A stretch of 64,000 bases of DNA from Adiantum capillus-veneris (Eukaryota; Streptophyta; Polypodiopsida; Polypodiales; Pteridaceae), in contig CM043945.1 of the NCBI GenBank assembly GCA_014529385.2, forward strand, positions 145,865,741 through 145,929,740. The letters run 5' to 3'. How positions within the stretch are numbered: the stretch's first letter is position 1; every line of letters starts with the position of its first letter. Below, piece after piece: positions 23,932 through 37,974 of the stretch. Made by a program: the position numbers and the translations under genes. Under the pieces are notes generated by a model, which saw nothing but the letters and a program-made list of their open reading frames with translations, searched no databases and was not told where the DNA came from.

Positions 23932-23952
23932 TTGGTGCCATTTCCGAGGAAC
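23932..23952 (+). promoter_or_regulatory. Putative primer binding site
   Basis: TTGGTGCCATTTCCGAGGAA directly follows the left LTR. It resembles the TGGCGCCGTTGCCGGGGA sequence found after the 5' LTR in several plant Ty3 lineages (tRNA-Asp type). The match is inexact. Confidence 0.5.
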
Positions 23953-24229
23953 AAGTACCTACACTAGAGTGAACACGGTCAATTCTGACAGAGTTGCCTA
24001 AATTAGTAAACTCTTAGGTTAGATAGGTTAGAAAAGGAGATTTCGGTTTGCTTCATGTGTGAATGTGGTGAGTTTCTCGCTACAAAAGTATTGGATAGTT
24101 AGAATCAATGTTTTAGATAGGTTGGAGCTTAGTGCAAGACTTCATTGAAGGGTACAGAGTAAAGCTTGCACTAAGGGAGAAAAACACAAGAAAACAGAAA
24201 AAAATTAGAGCTTACTAGTTAGGGAGTTG

Positions 24230-25571
24230 TGTTAGGCTTCTTGAATCTATTTTTGGTTGATTTCTTTCATTTTAGGAGTGCATCATGGCATAAGCACCCA
24301 CAACCAAGAGTAAGAAAGACCAAGACCAATATTAGGGCATCAACTACCACTACCAAGAGAAGATCAAGTAGCAATGAGGTATGTACATCAAAATTAGTAC
24401 CCAGAAGAGAGTGCTTTAGTACTAGTACAGATGTTTCACAAGGAGGACCACCACGAACACTATGATCGGTGTGATCTTTATCCATCAAGGGTCATGGAAT
24501 CCTTTGGCCAAGAAGCTGCCATTTCATCCTCAAGAGCCACAGAGTCGATAATGGGAAAATTCAATCAGAGCGAAGGGTTTACCCTAAGTCAGGGAACACT
24601 AATGTTCATAGCTAATCAGCATGAATCTAGACCGAAGTCATATCCTCAAAGAACATATGCTCAGTAGACTAAACAAAAAAGACCTCCGAGACCTTGTTTT
24701 AGGTGCGGTGGACACCATTGGGCTAGAGACTGTTTAGAGGACCAACTAAATGTTGTAGTCAAACTCCTCAAGGGAAGAAGAGCGAGGGAGGATATTGTGG
24801 AGGATGCAAAATTGAACACTTATATCCAGATTGCCCTCAAAACCAAGAGAAAAAAGGAAAGGTGATAATGAACATTGTGGAGGTTTTCTTCAAGCGGATC
24901 ACACTCAGAGACATAACTACCATTGAAAGTGGTGACAAGAGCACAGGCAAAACAAACAACAACAAGCAAACAGGAAGGTAGAGGCTCCCACAAATTTATT
25001 AGTGTGAAATCTACTAAAAAAGCCACGTGAGATAGAGTGATAGTGCAATACCATAAGAAACTAAAGGTTGTTATGGCTGAGCTATCCCAAGCTTGAGAAA
25101 TCACAGCAACCGCACCATCCAAGTCTAGTGTTATACTAGAGAAAATACATGATACTGAAGTAAAGCCAATTGAAAACATGCCCAAAGAGGTTAGTTCTGG
25201 AGGTTCAATGCTAGTTGATAAAAAATTGAGCCACTGGAAGCAATTATAAAGGCTTACAAAGCAAGACTGGTAGACATTGAAACATAGATGGCTAACTTAT
25301 CCTAATGCGGAATGGAAAAAACTCCAGCTGGAGATGTGCAAAAATTTGATTGAGAATGCTCAAACTCTTATGGAACCTCTACCAACAATGTCTATCTACG
25401 AAAGGATAGCTCCCCAACCATCTGTAGACTTGAAAGACCTCGACAAAATGAAAGAAACGAGTGATCTAGAACAAGATATTGAAATTCTGATTGTAAATAA
25501 GAACCAAAAGGAAATAGTAGATGAACGAGATGGAGAGGAGTGGGAACACCATCTAGAAAAGGAACGAGCAG
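24230..25571 (+). pseudogene. gag region of the large Ty3 element
   Basis: It has two CCHC zinc knuckles, CFRCGGHHWARDC near 24700 and CGGCKIEHLYPDC near 24805. Acidic, Lys/Glu-rich sequence follows up to the border of the nested element. The knuckles identify a retroelement nucleocapsid. The region is broken. Confidence 0.6.
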
Positions 25572-25576
25572 ACATA

Positions 25577-25719
25577 TGATGCCCAAGGAACTACCTTCTA
25601 GGATTCACCGCCCAACCTCCCGTATATATAGCCCTTGGCCTGAATCCCAAGTCCACACTGGTAGCCGGGCCTCTTGGCCCGGGTCCCGTGACCCCCCCAG
25701 GTATGCCCTTGGCATGACA
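25577..25719 (-). repeat. 3' LTR (minus strand) of the nested Ty3 element
   Basis: On the minus strand it opens TGTCATGCCAAGGG and closes TTGGGCATCA. It aligns with 27641-27781 across its full length. Confidence 0.8.
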
Positions 25720-27640
25720 TTACTCCCCCTTGGAGAAGTGTTTTCTTCCTCGAAAACAAAAGTGAGAAACTTCTTCTTAAGAACACTAATGTTTTTCTAA
25801 GTGGCGCCTTCCTCAAGTCAATATTTCCACTTGATTAAAGCTTGACGACGTACATGATGGCACGTACGTAAATCATGATAGTCGAGAATTCACTCAGGTT
25901 CATGTGGTGGGATAGGAGGTTCAATGAAATCGACCAAAATCTGTTGGTCAATGACATTGTCATCCCCATGTAAACGCTTACGTAAACGGCTTACATGAAA
26001 TACCGGATGGACACGAGAGTGTGTCGGTAATGAGAGTTTGTAAGCACGATCACCAACTAGCTTGAGCATCTTGAAAGGCCCACAATATCTTGGAGATAAT
26101 TTAGGTGTTGGCCGAGTCTTCAGACCTTTTGAATTCTCTGGAACACGCAAAAACACCTCTTCCCCTTCCTCAAAGATAACTTGCCGGCATTTCTCATCAA
26201 CGTACTTCTTATATCGATCCTGCACTTGTCGGACATTCTGACGAGCGAGTTTCAGCATGTCCAAATGGTCTTGGAGAAAATCCTTAACCTGCTGGAGTTT
26301 TTCGGTTGCCAACCCCACCGTAACGGGTGACCTAGGTTGAAAACCATACATGAGCATGAAAGGACTAAATCCGATCGTGACATGCTTAGCACTATTGTAA
26401 GCAAACTCAAGAAGAGGTAGATACTCTTCCCAGTCTGTTTGTTTCTTGCTAACGTATACTTGTAGCATATCCTCTAGCACTTGGTTAACTCGTTCAATTT
26501 GACCATCCGTTTCTGGATGATCTGTTGTATTGACATTGAGTTGTGCACCCAATCGTTTAAGCACAACCCTCCAAAAATGAATGTTAAACTTGGGATCACG
26601 ATCACTCACAATGTTACTTGGCAATCCATACGACTTGTGCAGACTGTCCACAAATAACTTAGCTAATTATGGAGTCTTTATGGTCGACTTGGTTGGAATA
26701 AACTTGCATAGTTTAGTCAACCAATCTACGCGCACCCATACCGAGTCATGACCTCGTACAATGGTTGGTAAACCCACAATAAAATCCATAGAGATACTTT
26801 CCCATTTCCCATTGGGAATCTCCAAAGGATGTAAGAGTCCTCCTGCCTTCAAGCGCTCTACTTTGTTAACTTGACATTTTTGGCAATGCAAGACATAGTT
26901 TTGAACAAAGCCATGTAAACATGGCCATAAAAATTGTTGTCTTACAAGAGCATAAGTCTTTTTAATACCCGGATGCCCTGCACTTGGATTGTCATGACAT
27001 TCATAAAGAATTTGGCACCAAATGTCCGTGTCCGTTGGTATACGAACTCTCTCCTTGTGGAGTAGGTACCCATTATCGATGGAAAATTTCTTCCATCTCT
27101 ATAGTTCATCACTCAACAAAGGAGAACTATGTGTAGAGGTTAACAAAACACTACCAGCATTGGAGTGAGAAGGATCCCTCATTTGTACATGGCTCCACAC
27201 TTTGGAGTATGCGTCATCAAGCTCATACTTGCCCTTCAGAGAATCCAAAAACTCACTTCAAAGTTTTGTGAACAAAAGAGAATTGATCTCAAGCATACAA
27301 CTAAGAGCATCATCCTTGAACTTCAGCGATGGCGGCCGATCGAATGACTGCGCAAAGAGAAGACACCGCAAGAGCATGTTGTATGATGACGTCTGGGCTG
27401 CGGCCCTATGACGTGAACGTCGTGGCTCGGCCTCGTGCTCCTTTCAAAACCACCCTTGCGGTGTTTGGCGGTCGTTGAGAGTTCGTCTCCCCTCGCCTCA
27501 AGAGGCTCTGCACACGCCTTCGTCCTCCTTGACTTCTTCCCCGTCGGGCAAGAGAGGAGCTCCATGGCCCTTTGGATGCACATGCAAAAGCATGAGAGGA
27601 CCACGCCTGCCCTCGTCTATATTTAGCTATGATACCAATA

Positions 27641-27781
27641 TGAAGCCCAAGGAACTACCCTCTGGGATTCACCGCCCAGCCTCCCATATATATAGCCCTT
27701 TGAATGAATCCATAGTCCACACTGGTAGCCGGCCTCTTGGTCCGGGTCCGTGACCCCCCTGGGTATGCCCTAGGCATGACA
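27641..27781 (-). repeat. 5' LTR (minus strand) of the nested Ty3 element
   Basis: On the minus strand it opens TGTCATGCCTAGGG and closes TTGGGCTTCA. The primer site follows at once. Confidence 0.8.
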
Positions 27782-28379
27782 AGATACGTCTAAAAGACAT
27801 GGCAAATCAAGTGGCAAAGAACACTACCAATAACTCTGTGTACCTGATACCACCTAATGTGCCAAAGGTAAGAGAAAAGTGGCCAAAAGAACTATGGAAG
27901 GTTGTCAGAAAGGCGAGAGATGAGAATCAAGATGGCAAAACAACACCCATTGCGGAAGTGGACCTTGACAAAGGCATGATTGACGTCGACATTCAATCTA
28001 TGTACGGTGATCAAGGTACAGAGAAATCAGAGGATAGTCGAGAGGAAACCTTTAAGGAGTTTCCTTTCTATTTAGGTCCTTAAGAAGGAAAAGCTGATGT
28101 TGTGGTCCTACCATCTTAGCGAGAACTTTTTGACCACTCATTGATTCTCAGCAGTTGCAAGAGCTTATGTCCACACCTGTGAGATGCACGCTAACTATGG
28201 TAGAACTCCTGAAAATCAGACCACATATGTGGGATGATGTTGAAAAATGTCTTGAGAAAATGGAATCAAAAATCCAGTCGAAACTTTAGACCTTGAAATG
28301 GAGAAGCGGAATCAAACCAAAAAGAATGCAAAACCAGTTCCCGTAAACAAGGTTGGGGATTACTGCAAAGAAGAAGAAG

Positions 28380-31320
28380 GATACACCACCCTACCCATAG
28401 AGCACAAGGGGAGTAGAAACCATTACAATCCTAGATAGTGGAGTGGGAGTTTCCATTTTTACAAAATTGATTTGAGAGAAATGGAAAAATCCTACCCTAA
28501 GGAAAACTCGGATGAAACTGCAGCTAGATGATGGCTATATTACAAAACCTATTAGTATCTTGGAATAGGTTGTAATGACTTCCTGTGGAATTGAACTATG
28601 AACATACGTTCACTACATTAGATTTTGGCCCTAAGAATAACTATGATGTTATCCTAGGAATGCCATTTATGCACCAGTTAAAGATGGTTCAAGATTGGGG
28701 TTATGATTATAGCTACTTGCACCACATAGAGACCACTATACACATCAACTTAAATGACCACATCTATAGAGATATATGAAGAACACCCATAGAAGATTTT
28801 GATTTGGCAAATGTTGTAGATTTTTAAGTACCTACATGGTTGAACTCTAAAGCTCACATGTGGATGTGTGGAGCTTCAGACTCTGACAGTTTTGGCAAGA
28901 GGATGAATACAAGAAAGCACGACCATTCGAGGATCCAAACTATATACCTAAGCCTTTTCCTGAAGAGAGAATGGAGCCCTTGGAGTGGACTTGGATTTTG
29001 GCCGCCTTAGAGATGTGTGTCAATGAGATCACACCTACCAAGTTTTGTGATGAGAATGGCTTAGATTTAGTGCCCTTTTACATGATTAGAGTGAACCCAG
29101 ACCAGAGTTCACCAAGAAACAATCAAGACTGGTGAAGTGAAACAGGAATTAGAGACCAAAGTCCAATGTTTGCATATCCGAGATGAGATTTCCATTAGAC
29201 ATCTTACCATGGAAATTGATTCAAGTCACATCTTGGAGCAAAACAAGGAATCAAGTGATGAATATTATTATGATACCGTTGACACCCAAGGATACTTGGA
29301 GCTTAGCGTAGATGAAGAAGGTCATCGGAGTGATCCTAAAACAAAACCTAAAAAATTCTTTGATTTTTCAAATCAAAAACCTAGAAGACAACAACGTTAC
29401 AAAAACAAACATACAACAAAAGGGATGAGAAGCAACCCAATATTGTACATCAAAGAAAAACAATTGTACTTGAAACTAGTGAGAGCCCATGACTGCATAA
29501 AAGACAAAGTAACTAGAACATCGACAGCCTTGTCTCAGCCCAAAAAAACTAAATCAAGGAAAAAACAATCGACGAAACCTCCAAAAGATGCAATGGATGC
29601 TGCTAGTGAACCTAAATGAACCAAGGTTGAGAGAAAAAGGAAGTATAGTGAAATAAACAAACATTGAGAGAGGTTTGAACAACAAAAAAGAATTGACAAT
29701 GAAAATGGGGAAGAGTCAGCGAAGGAAAGAATAAGTATACCCTCTCATTACAAGAAGTACAATATTCAAGACCGCAAAACTATCGTTGAACAGCCAATGA
29801 GGGAAAAGGCTGAACTAGGAAAATCTTTTGATGGACATGACCTAAGAAGATAGATTTAGTAGAATCAAGAAAGAAGCCTAAACTTGCTTACATTTCTACG
29901 TATCTATCACCATGCAAGGAGGAGTTGTTGATTCAAACGTTCAAGGAGTATAAGGATGTGTTTGCATGGTCATAAAGGGCTTGAAGGGGATTGATCTTGC
30001 CATCTGTCAGCATACAATTCCTTCAAAGCTTGATGCCAAGCCAAGCATACAACACCCTTACACTTACAATGAAACATTTGCAAAGAAAATCAAAGAGGAA
30101 ATCGACAAGCTAAAGGAAGTTGAATTCATCTACAAAATTGAGCACACGGATTGGGTATTCCCAATTGTGGTGGTACCTAAGAACAATGGGAAATAAAGAG
30201 TGTGTGTCAATCTCAAAAAAGTGAATGCAGATACTATTCACAAAAATTATCCTCTTCCTATCATTGATCATGTGTTGGGAAGAGTACCAAGAAAATGCGC
30301 ATATAGCTTTTTGGATGGATTTTCATGTTATAATTAGTTAGCGATTAAATCGGCAGTTCAGCACAAAAAAGCCGTTGTGATTAAATGGGACATTTTTGCT
30401 TATTGAATGATGCCTTTCGGATTGAAAAATGCACGGACCACCTTCCAAACACTTATGGCTCATGCTTTCAGTAATACTTGTGTATCTTTTTAGAAATCTA
30501 TATGGATGACTTATGTATGCACTCAATATTACACGAAGACCGTATAGAGCATCTAAAAAAAAGTATTTGGGAAATGCCGCACCTATTGGATCTCCTTGAA
30601 TCCAAAAATATATATTTTCATAGTTAGACAGGGCAAGATCCATGGACATATTGTGTCCGCAAATGGAATATCCACAGACATGGACAAGATCAAGGTGATT
30701 GTGGACATGACACGTCCGAAAACAATGAAAGAGGTTCAATCATTCATGGGACATTGTGGATACTAGAGAAAATTTATCTACATGTATACAATCATTTGAT
30801 AAGCCTCTCTATGGAATGATTGTAACCTTTGATTGGATAGAGGATTGTGAGAAATCATTTCAAAGGTTGAAGTAGGCTTTGGTATCAACACCAATCCCTC
30901 CTCAAGGCACTAGATTGGAGCAAAATCTTTCATGTTCATGTCGATGCCTCTGCTTTTTCCATTGGATGTGTTTAAGCACAACCTGGTGAGGGGACTATGG
31001 ATTTTCCGATCTACTATACTAGCGTCAACTAAACAATGCTGAACAAAATTACCCAACTACAGAGGGAAGGATTGGAAATGGTGTATGTTGTGAAGAAATT
31101 TTGGCATAATCTCCTAGCCAACTAGTTTATTTTCTTCATGGATCACCAAGCATTGTTGTATCTGGTCAACAAGCCATACAACACGGGCCGAATAGTGATA
31201 TGGTTCATTATCTTGCTTGAATTTGATTTCATAGTTGTGGTGAAAAAGGGGACAACTCATCAACGAGCTGGTCACCTTTCTAGACTACTAAACAACCTAG
31301 ATGGAGCTTAAGATGATTTA
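28380..31320 (+). pseudogene. Protease, RT and RNase H region of the large Ty3 element
   Basis: A retropepsin-like segment has LDSGVGVSI near 28430 and VILGMPFMHQL near 28650. A Lys/Glu-rich tether lies at 29137-29619. RT runs from about 30000 (KEEIDKLKEVEFI; NYPLPIIDHVL; MPFGLKNARTTF near 30410; a YMDD-like box near 30500). RNase H-like sequence lies at 30900-31300 (FHVHVDASAF). This order is that of Ty3/gypsy pol. It is degraded, with multiple breaks. Confidence 0.7.
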
Positions 31321-31329
31321 CCATATGCA

Positions 31330-32853
31330 TATCTCTTTGACCTAGAAATGATACCTAGATGGAGTGAGAATTTGTTCATAGGAAGATTGTTGATAGACCA
31401 AAACAAAATAGCTGACAGATGCTTACTTAAGCAAAGCATTCCTTTCCAACTTCTTAGAGAACGACTATGTTGGATGGCGTTGGTGCAGCCATGTGTGGTT
31501 GCAATAAACCCATGTGTGGTTGAACACAAGGGGGTGGGCAATGATGGTGCAGCCAAAGTTGCTCCGAGCCAAAAAGTGGTCTATGCCAGGTAAAGGCTGC
31601 AGGGAGGTGCAGTGTAGAAGGCTAGCGCAGGTACCAAGGACCTAGGCAGCCAAAGGGTATCAAAAATGTATGCTTAGGTTTTTTAGGCAAAAGGTGTGTT
31701 GCAAAGAGCTAAGCAGTTTTATGGCCTTCTGTGCCTGAGATGTGGATTTTATGTGCTAGAATGTGGTCTCTAGTGTGTTTTCCATGCTGGTCCAGACGGC
31801 TCCTCAAACGGAGCCCCGATGCTCAAGATATTGCAGTTTAAAGTTACAAGGTTTAGCAGATTCCCGATGGGTAGGACAGCTGGGGATAGGTGGCCCAGAA
31901 TGATCTTAGTGGATGAATGTGTAGAGCTCGAGTTATGGAGCATGCTTGTCTTCTCGGATTCCGAATCGGAGCTCGGGATAGAAAGTTATGATCAGTTGAA
32001 GATTTTTTGGGGGCCAAGTCGACTGCATTGGAGGATGTGCCATTTGGTGTTTTTTGGAGCTCGCCAAGTGTCTGATGGATGGTGTGCACTATGTGGAGCT
32101 AGCCGGAGTCTATGGCATGTGAATCTCAGGTCGGAGCGTGGAGAAATGACCCATCAAAATTGGCAGTTTGTGGCGAACGTGAAGGGCCAGATAATTTTTT
32201 CCAGTTTGGGGTGCTCCGTTCAAGGCCACAAGGAAGTCGGTTTGTGGAGCCGCTATGTACGCTCAAAGTATGAAATGCGAGGTTTCAGTGGATCTTCACC
32301 AAGTGACCAGGAAACCCTTGAGCACAGGATGGCAGCTAATCAAGCAGGAGCAAAAAATGAAGTTTTTTTAGAGGTGTTTGTGCATTTTGGTAAAAAGCAT
32401 GGGGGACTTTCGACCGGCAGATACCACGCGGCACCAGGGTTGTCCCATATGCACTGTGAAGGAAGGAGATGTAGGGGTATTTAACCCACAAGGTGAGCCC
32501 CCCATTGGGCATGTGAAGCGTGAGGGGGAGCTCCCTCTTGAGTTCAGTAATGACGTCTCGTAAGGGACTCTGTGCAAGCAGGCGTTGGGCGGGTTTTGGC
32601 CAACATGGGGTGGCGCGAGTGTCGCACACGCGCGCCTGTGGTGGTTCGGCACCTCGCGAGAGTGATGATGTGGCCGCCCTATGGGGACCCGTTCCCACGG
32701 CCCTTGAAGGGTCCTTTTTGAAGGCTAGGAGGGAGGCATTAGCGACCTCGCTAATGCCCCCCTCCCCGAGACATAAGTAAGGGGATAGTCCCGTAGGGAT
32801 GAGGAGATGGGAAGAGCAAGCCAGGAAGTCAAGTGCCAAGGGGGCAGTCCCAC

Positions 32854-32902
<49 letters not shown>

Positions 32903-33063
32903 CCCGAGGAGGACCTCCATGTAGACCAAGCAAAGGCAAGCGGGCAGTTTCAAATACGGCCAAGCGAGGGCAGTTTGATGGACAAGCCAAGGCAAAGGGC
33001 AAAGCGGAGGCCCTGACCAAAAGGGAGCCAATAAGAAGAGATAAAGAGAGGGTGTAAGAAGGT
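31330..33063. other. Unassigned interior of the large Ty3 element
   Basis: This stretch lies after the RNase H region and before the first copia insertion. A 221-residue plus-strand frame (31819-32484) and a 231-residue minus-strand frame (32336-33031) are present, but neither shows a family motif. The second is partly Ser/Leu repeats from a GA tract. The text resembles LTR or untranslated sequence of another element, which would mean a further insertion. I could not find its borders. Confidence 0.35.
32855..32901. repeat. (GA)n microsatellite
   Basis: About 23 uninterrupted units. It produces a spurious Ser-Leu repeat frame on the minus strand. Confidence 0.95.
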
Positions 33064-33068
33064 AAGTC

Positions 33069-33286
33069 TATTGGAATTAGGGTTGCAGAGAAACACACAC
33101 AGCTTGGAGAAGACGCAAGGCACACAATAGAGAGTGTATAACTTAGTGTGCAATGGAAAGATAGATAGCCCTAGAGTGATGGGCGTATATACAATGCACG
33201 GGGGGGAAAACCTCCTAAAGAGGGAAAAAATGCCCCGGCGGTCCTAGTGTGTTCACACACATCACTACCACATGTATATGGTAACA
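33069..33286 (-). repeat. 3' LTR of the minus-strand copia element (218 bp)
   Basis: It ends TATGGTAACA on the plus strand, like its partner. Its other edge is set by the AAGTC target duplication. Confidence 0.9.
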
Positions 33287-36200
33287 AATCCCCCCTGGAG
33301 TGATGCGGTGAACGAGAGCTGGCACATGAGTAAAGGGAAGTGCCATGCTCTGAGGACAGGATCAGTCCACAAAGGGGAGTAAGCCCAAAGATTTGTGGAA
33401 AGCTTCAAGCTTCTCACGAGACAATGCCTTTGTGAAAAGATCTGCAAGGTTGTCCTGTGTTGGCACATAAGCCAAGCTGATCTCTCCTGCTGAGAGCCTC
33501 TCCCTGACATAGTGGTAATGCACCTCAATGTGCTTTGTGCGAGCATGAAAAACTGGGTTCCTCGCAACTACCAATGCTCTCTGACTGTCAGTGTAGATAA
33601 TGTTGGCAGTGTCCTGTCCAACACCCAAATCATCCATACGGCGTCTGAGCCATACACACTCAACCGTAGCTGTGAAGACTGCCCTGTACTCAGCCTGAAA
33701 ACTCGAAGTGGCCACAGTAGGTTGCTTCTTGCTTAACCATGATATACATGAACTGCCAAGCGTGAAACAAAAACCACTTGTGGACACTCGCGTGTCAAAA
33801 CAACCAGCCCAATCTGCATCGAAAAAGCATGTAAGTCTGGCGGCAATGATCCCCCCTTGGGATAAAACAAGCCAAGATGTAAAGTGCCACTAAGGTAGCG
33901 GAAAATCCTCTTGACAGCCTGCCAATGCTTAGACCCTGGGCTATGCATAAATCTGCTGACCTGTGAGACTGCAAACTAAATATCCGACCTCGTGTTGCAT
34001 ACATAAATGAGGCAGCCAATAGCAAATTGGTAAAGAGTGACATCAGCAGGATCGCTAGCATCATGTAGACTCAACTTCAAACATGTTTCCATGGGAGTGG
34101 CAATAGGTTTGCAATCCTCAAGTCCAAACTTACATAGCAATGTCTCTATGTAACTTTTCTGACACAAGGCAATACCACCATCACAGTGCTTAAACTATAT
34201 ACCCAAGTAATGATGCAACAGCCCCAAATCTTTCATCTTGAAAGTAGCATTCAAATTAGCCTTAAATTCAGCAATATGTCTCTCATTTGGTCCAGTGATC
34301 AGCAAATCATCAACATAAAGAACCACAATGAGAAGTACATCATCCTCACACTTTACATACAATGTGGTTTCTGTTGGACTGTTATTACGAAAGCCTCGTT
34401 TAACCAAATGAGTGTCAGCTTTCTCATACCAAGCACGAGGAGATTGCTTCAACCCATACAATCCCTTCTTACATCTGCACACTTTGTCCTCTTGTCCTTT
34501 TATGACAAAACCGTGAGGCTGCGTTACATAAACTTCCTCAAATATGTCACCATTCAAGAAAGCAGTAACAATGTCTGATTGATGTACATCCCAACCAAAA
34601 TGAGCTGCCAATGCACATAGAAAACGTACAGTAGTCATACGACAAGTGGGAGCAAAAGTCTCTTAATAATCTATGCCTTTTTGTTGTGCATAACCTTTTG
34701 CAACAAGTCGAGCCTTATGGCAATCAATCTCACCATCCGGCTTGCGTTTCAACTTGTGAACCCACTTCGTACCAATGGCCTTTTTGCCAGGAGGCAAATC
34801 ACATAAAGTCCATGTGTCATTTTCTATAAGTGCATCATATTCTAATTGCATGGCAGCCATCCAATTTTCTGAATTATGTGCTTCATCAAAAGACAGAGGC
34901 TCCTCAACATCATGTAAGCTAGACACAGCCAAAGCATAACAATCTAATGCATAAGATGCATGGCGAGAACCTGAATGAGAACGACTAGACAAAGGTGCAT
35001 CCAATTTACTGTCACGCAAAGTGTGCACCAGCCATTTTGGCATACATCTAGCCTGCTCATTTTCAGCCCCTTCCTCATCAAGTACATCATGTACATCTGC
35101 ATCAATAATAGGCTGATCTAAAACATTTTGAGAAACCCCCATAGGCTGTACATTTGCCTCATTGGAACTTACATTCGTATTTCCACCACTGAAAAGAGGC
35201 AACAAAGTGTCATAAATGTCATGTGAGCTTACATTACTGTCTCTAGTACATGACAGCAAGGGCTGAACAGAATCTTCCACAAACACTACATCCCGAGAAA
35301 CCAGAATACGTTTTGTTTGCAGATAATACAACCTGTAACCTTTGCTTTCAGCACTATAACCAACAAAAATACATTTGATAGCCTTATCATCCAATTTTCT
35401 GTGTTGCACTTGTGGAACCAAAGCATATGCCAAACAGCCAAAAACACGCATGTGCTCAATAGAAGGCTTTCTATCATGCCATGCTTCATATGGAGTAATA
35501 GACTGCAAAGCTTTCGTAGGACACCTGTTAAGTACATAAGTGGCACACATGATGGCCTCAAGCCAAAAAGAACGCGGCAAAGCTTGACTTTTGACCATAC
35601 ATCATGCCATTTCCGTCAGTGACCTGTTTTTCCTCTCAGCAACACCATTTTGCTGAGGTGTATAAGGCACTGTACATTGGTGTTTTATCCCACGACTAAC
35701 CAGAAATGCACTAAATTCATGAGACATATACTCCCCCACTCGATCAGAACGGAGGGTGCCCATAGTACATTTCGAGACATTTTCAGCAATAGCCAGAAAT
35801 TGTTTGAAGCACATAAAAACTTCGGATTTCGCTTTAAGCGGAAATACCCATGCATGCCTGGAGTAATCATCAATGAAAGTCACGAAGTTCAGGTAATTGC
35901 CCAAGGACGGAGTTTGCATGGGCCCACAAACATCCCTATGCACAAGCTGCAACCTGCATGTGGCCCGAGCTAAACCATCCTTTGGAAATTTAGAACGCTA
36001 CATCTTACCCAAAATAAAGCCTTCACAAACATGTTTGACAGGTGCTTCAAGAGGCGGAAAAGAAGCAACCATATCATATTTCTACAAACACAGCAAACTG
36101 GCAAAATTCTGATGACCAAAACGTGCATGCCAAAGTTTTGCATCTGAAATAGCCCTTGAATCTGCAACAGCATTTGCAAAATTTTGTCCCCACTTGTCAT

Positions 36201-37974
36201 ACAAAGTGAGCTTATACACTCCACGGCACAAAAGCCAAGATGCAACAATTCATCACCAAAACTGAGATCATGAACTGTACATCTGTCATCCACAAATTTG
36301 ACTACAAGTCCAAGTCTAGCAAGTGCGGATACAGACAAGAGATTCTTCTTGATCCCAGGTACATAAAGTGCATCAACAAGTGTGAAAGAACTGCCATTAG
36401 CAGCAGTAAGCACAATCTTTCCAACTCCTTGAACTGGATAAGAGGCATTGTTGGCACAAGTGACTGAATTCCCATGAGGGATAGACTCGAGAGAGGTAAA
36501 CAATTCACGATGTGAGGTAATGTGCTTTGTAGCACCACTATCGAAATACCACACATGTGAATCTGCAGCAACGCAAGCATGCATCATGGACAGTAGGATT
36601 GTAAGTGCACTCTATGCTAAAATCCTTTTCTACATCAACATCAGCAGTACAGTCTCCTTTCACAGAAGACTCAACAATGGCTGCATTTGTAGTGGAACCA
36701 GCATTTGCAGTGGAACCACCCTCTTTCTTCTTAGCCTCTTTGGCCTTCAACTTAGGACACGACTTGATCAAGTGATCATTAGCTTTACAATAATGGCAAC
36801 GCATCTTCTTTTTGCCCTTATCACCAAAATTGCCAGACGATCTGCTGCCAGCAGAAGCATTGGGAACAGAAGTTTTGCCACTCGCAGCAGAACCATAAGA
36901 AATGGTTGCATTGCTGTTACCACCATTTCTTTGAGAAGCAATAAAAGCCTGTTCAATTGCACGTTGTCTTGTCCTGTTTTTTCTGGAAAGTGACTCTTGC
37001 AACAGCAATGTGCATAATATATCAAACTTGACAACTTCTGGATTTCCTTGGGTCATAAGTCTCCAAGTACTAGCAAAAGTCTGGTAAGAATCTGGTAAGG
37101 CATCAAGAACAGTCTGCACAAGGGAACTGTCTGAAATAACTTCACTTGCAGAAATAAGTTGCTCATTGATATCCTTGACACTAGCAAGGAAAGTGTCCAT
37201 ATCATCTTCCTCATGCATAATCTTTGACTCCAGCTCTTTACGCAGCAAAGCAATTTTAGCCTCATTGCGGCTTGCATAAAGACCTGCTAGAATATCCCAA
37301 GCCTGTTTTGTAGATTTTTTTGGATGGATGTGAGGAACAATGGTGCGCTTCATAGACAACGCAATCAATGCATGAGCCTGCGCATCCTTAACATCCCAAC
37401 GAGCTTGTTCTGTCGTAGGCAAAACAACTCTAACAGCTGCAATCCTTGCCAGCAAGACCTGCAACATCCTCAACATCGCCTACATCCTCAGAACCAGGAC
37501 GTACATCAATGCCTTGCACAATGTTCCAGACACCCTTTGACACAAGAACATGTTGCATCATATAAGCCCACATAGGGTAGTTGTCCCCATCCAACCTGTC
37601 CTCAACAGCAAACATCTTGAACACATCTGTGTTGTTGTTGTCAGCCATGGTAAATGTTGCACCTGATGTGAAAACTGCCCGAAAATAGGAGAAACGGAGT
37701 GGGAACAACCTGTGCTATATAGCACAAACCGTAGAAGACTATAAGGCACCTGTTATGCAGAAAACCGCATTGATAGAAATTCTGCACAAAATGACGAAAT
37801 AGCATGTGCAGTACTGCCTGTAGTGAAAACAGAGGCCGAAATGAGCCGAAATCAAAATATTTGTCGACCTGCGAACGCTTGCCAAAGCTCATTGAAATCA
37901 GAGAAAGTGAGCAGGCGTGTGTTGGAGCAGCTGGCGACTAAGCCCGGGAGGACGTGACCTGCTCTGATACCAAT

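Larger units (their letters stand above)
25577..27781 (-). mobile_element. Nested short-LTR Ty3/gypsy chromovirus-type element (fossil)
   Basis: The two short LTRs are at 25577-25719 (143 bp) and 27641-27781 (141 bp), each with TG...CA ends and a TATATATA box. An iMet-like primer site (TTGGTATCATAGC, minus strand) adjoins the right-hand LTR. The flanks are ACATA (25572-25576) and AGATA (27782-27786), a 5 bp target duplication with one difference. The interior on the minus strand holds an integrase zinc finger (HCQKCQVNKVERLK), the integrase core and C-terminus (25890-26890), and a chromodomain-like end. Much of the expected gag, protease and RT is absent, so this is an incomplete copy. The LTRs differ at roughly one base in twelve. 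It inserted into the gag-to-protease part of the large Ty3 element. It is the same family as 11820-15114. Confidence 0.85.

Noticed and set aside
31819-32484. 221-residue open frame on the plus strand as a gene
   Set aside because: It has no recognisable domain or biased codon pattern and is overlapped by other frames. It lies inside an LTR element and reads like untranslated or LTR sequence.
32336-33031. 231-residue open frame on the minus strand
   Set aside because: Its middle is a Ser-Leu repeat made by a GA tract, and the rest matches nothing.
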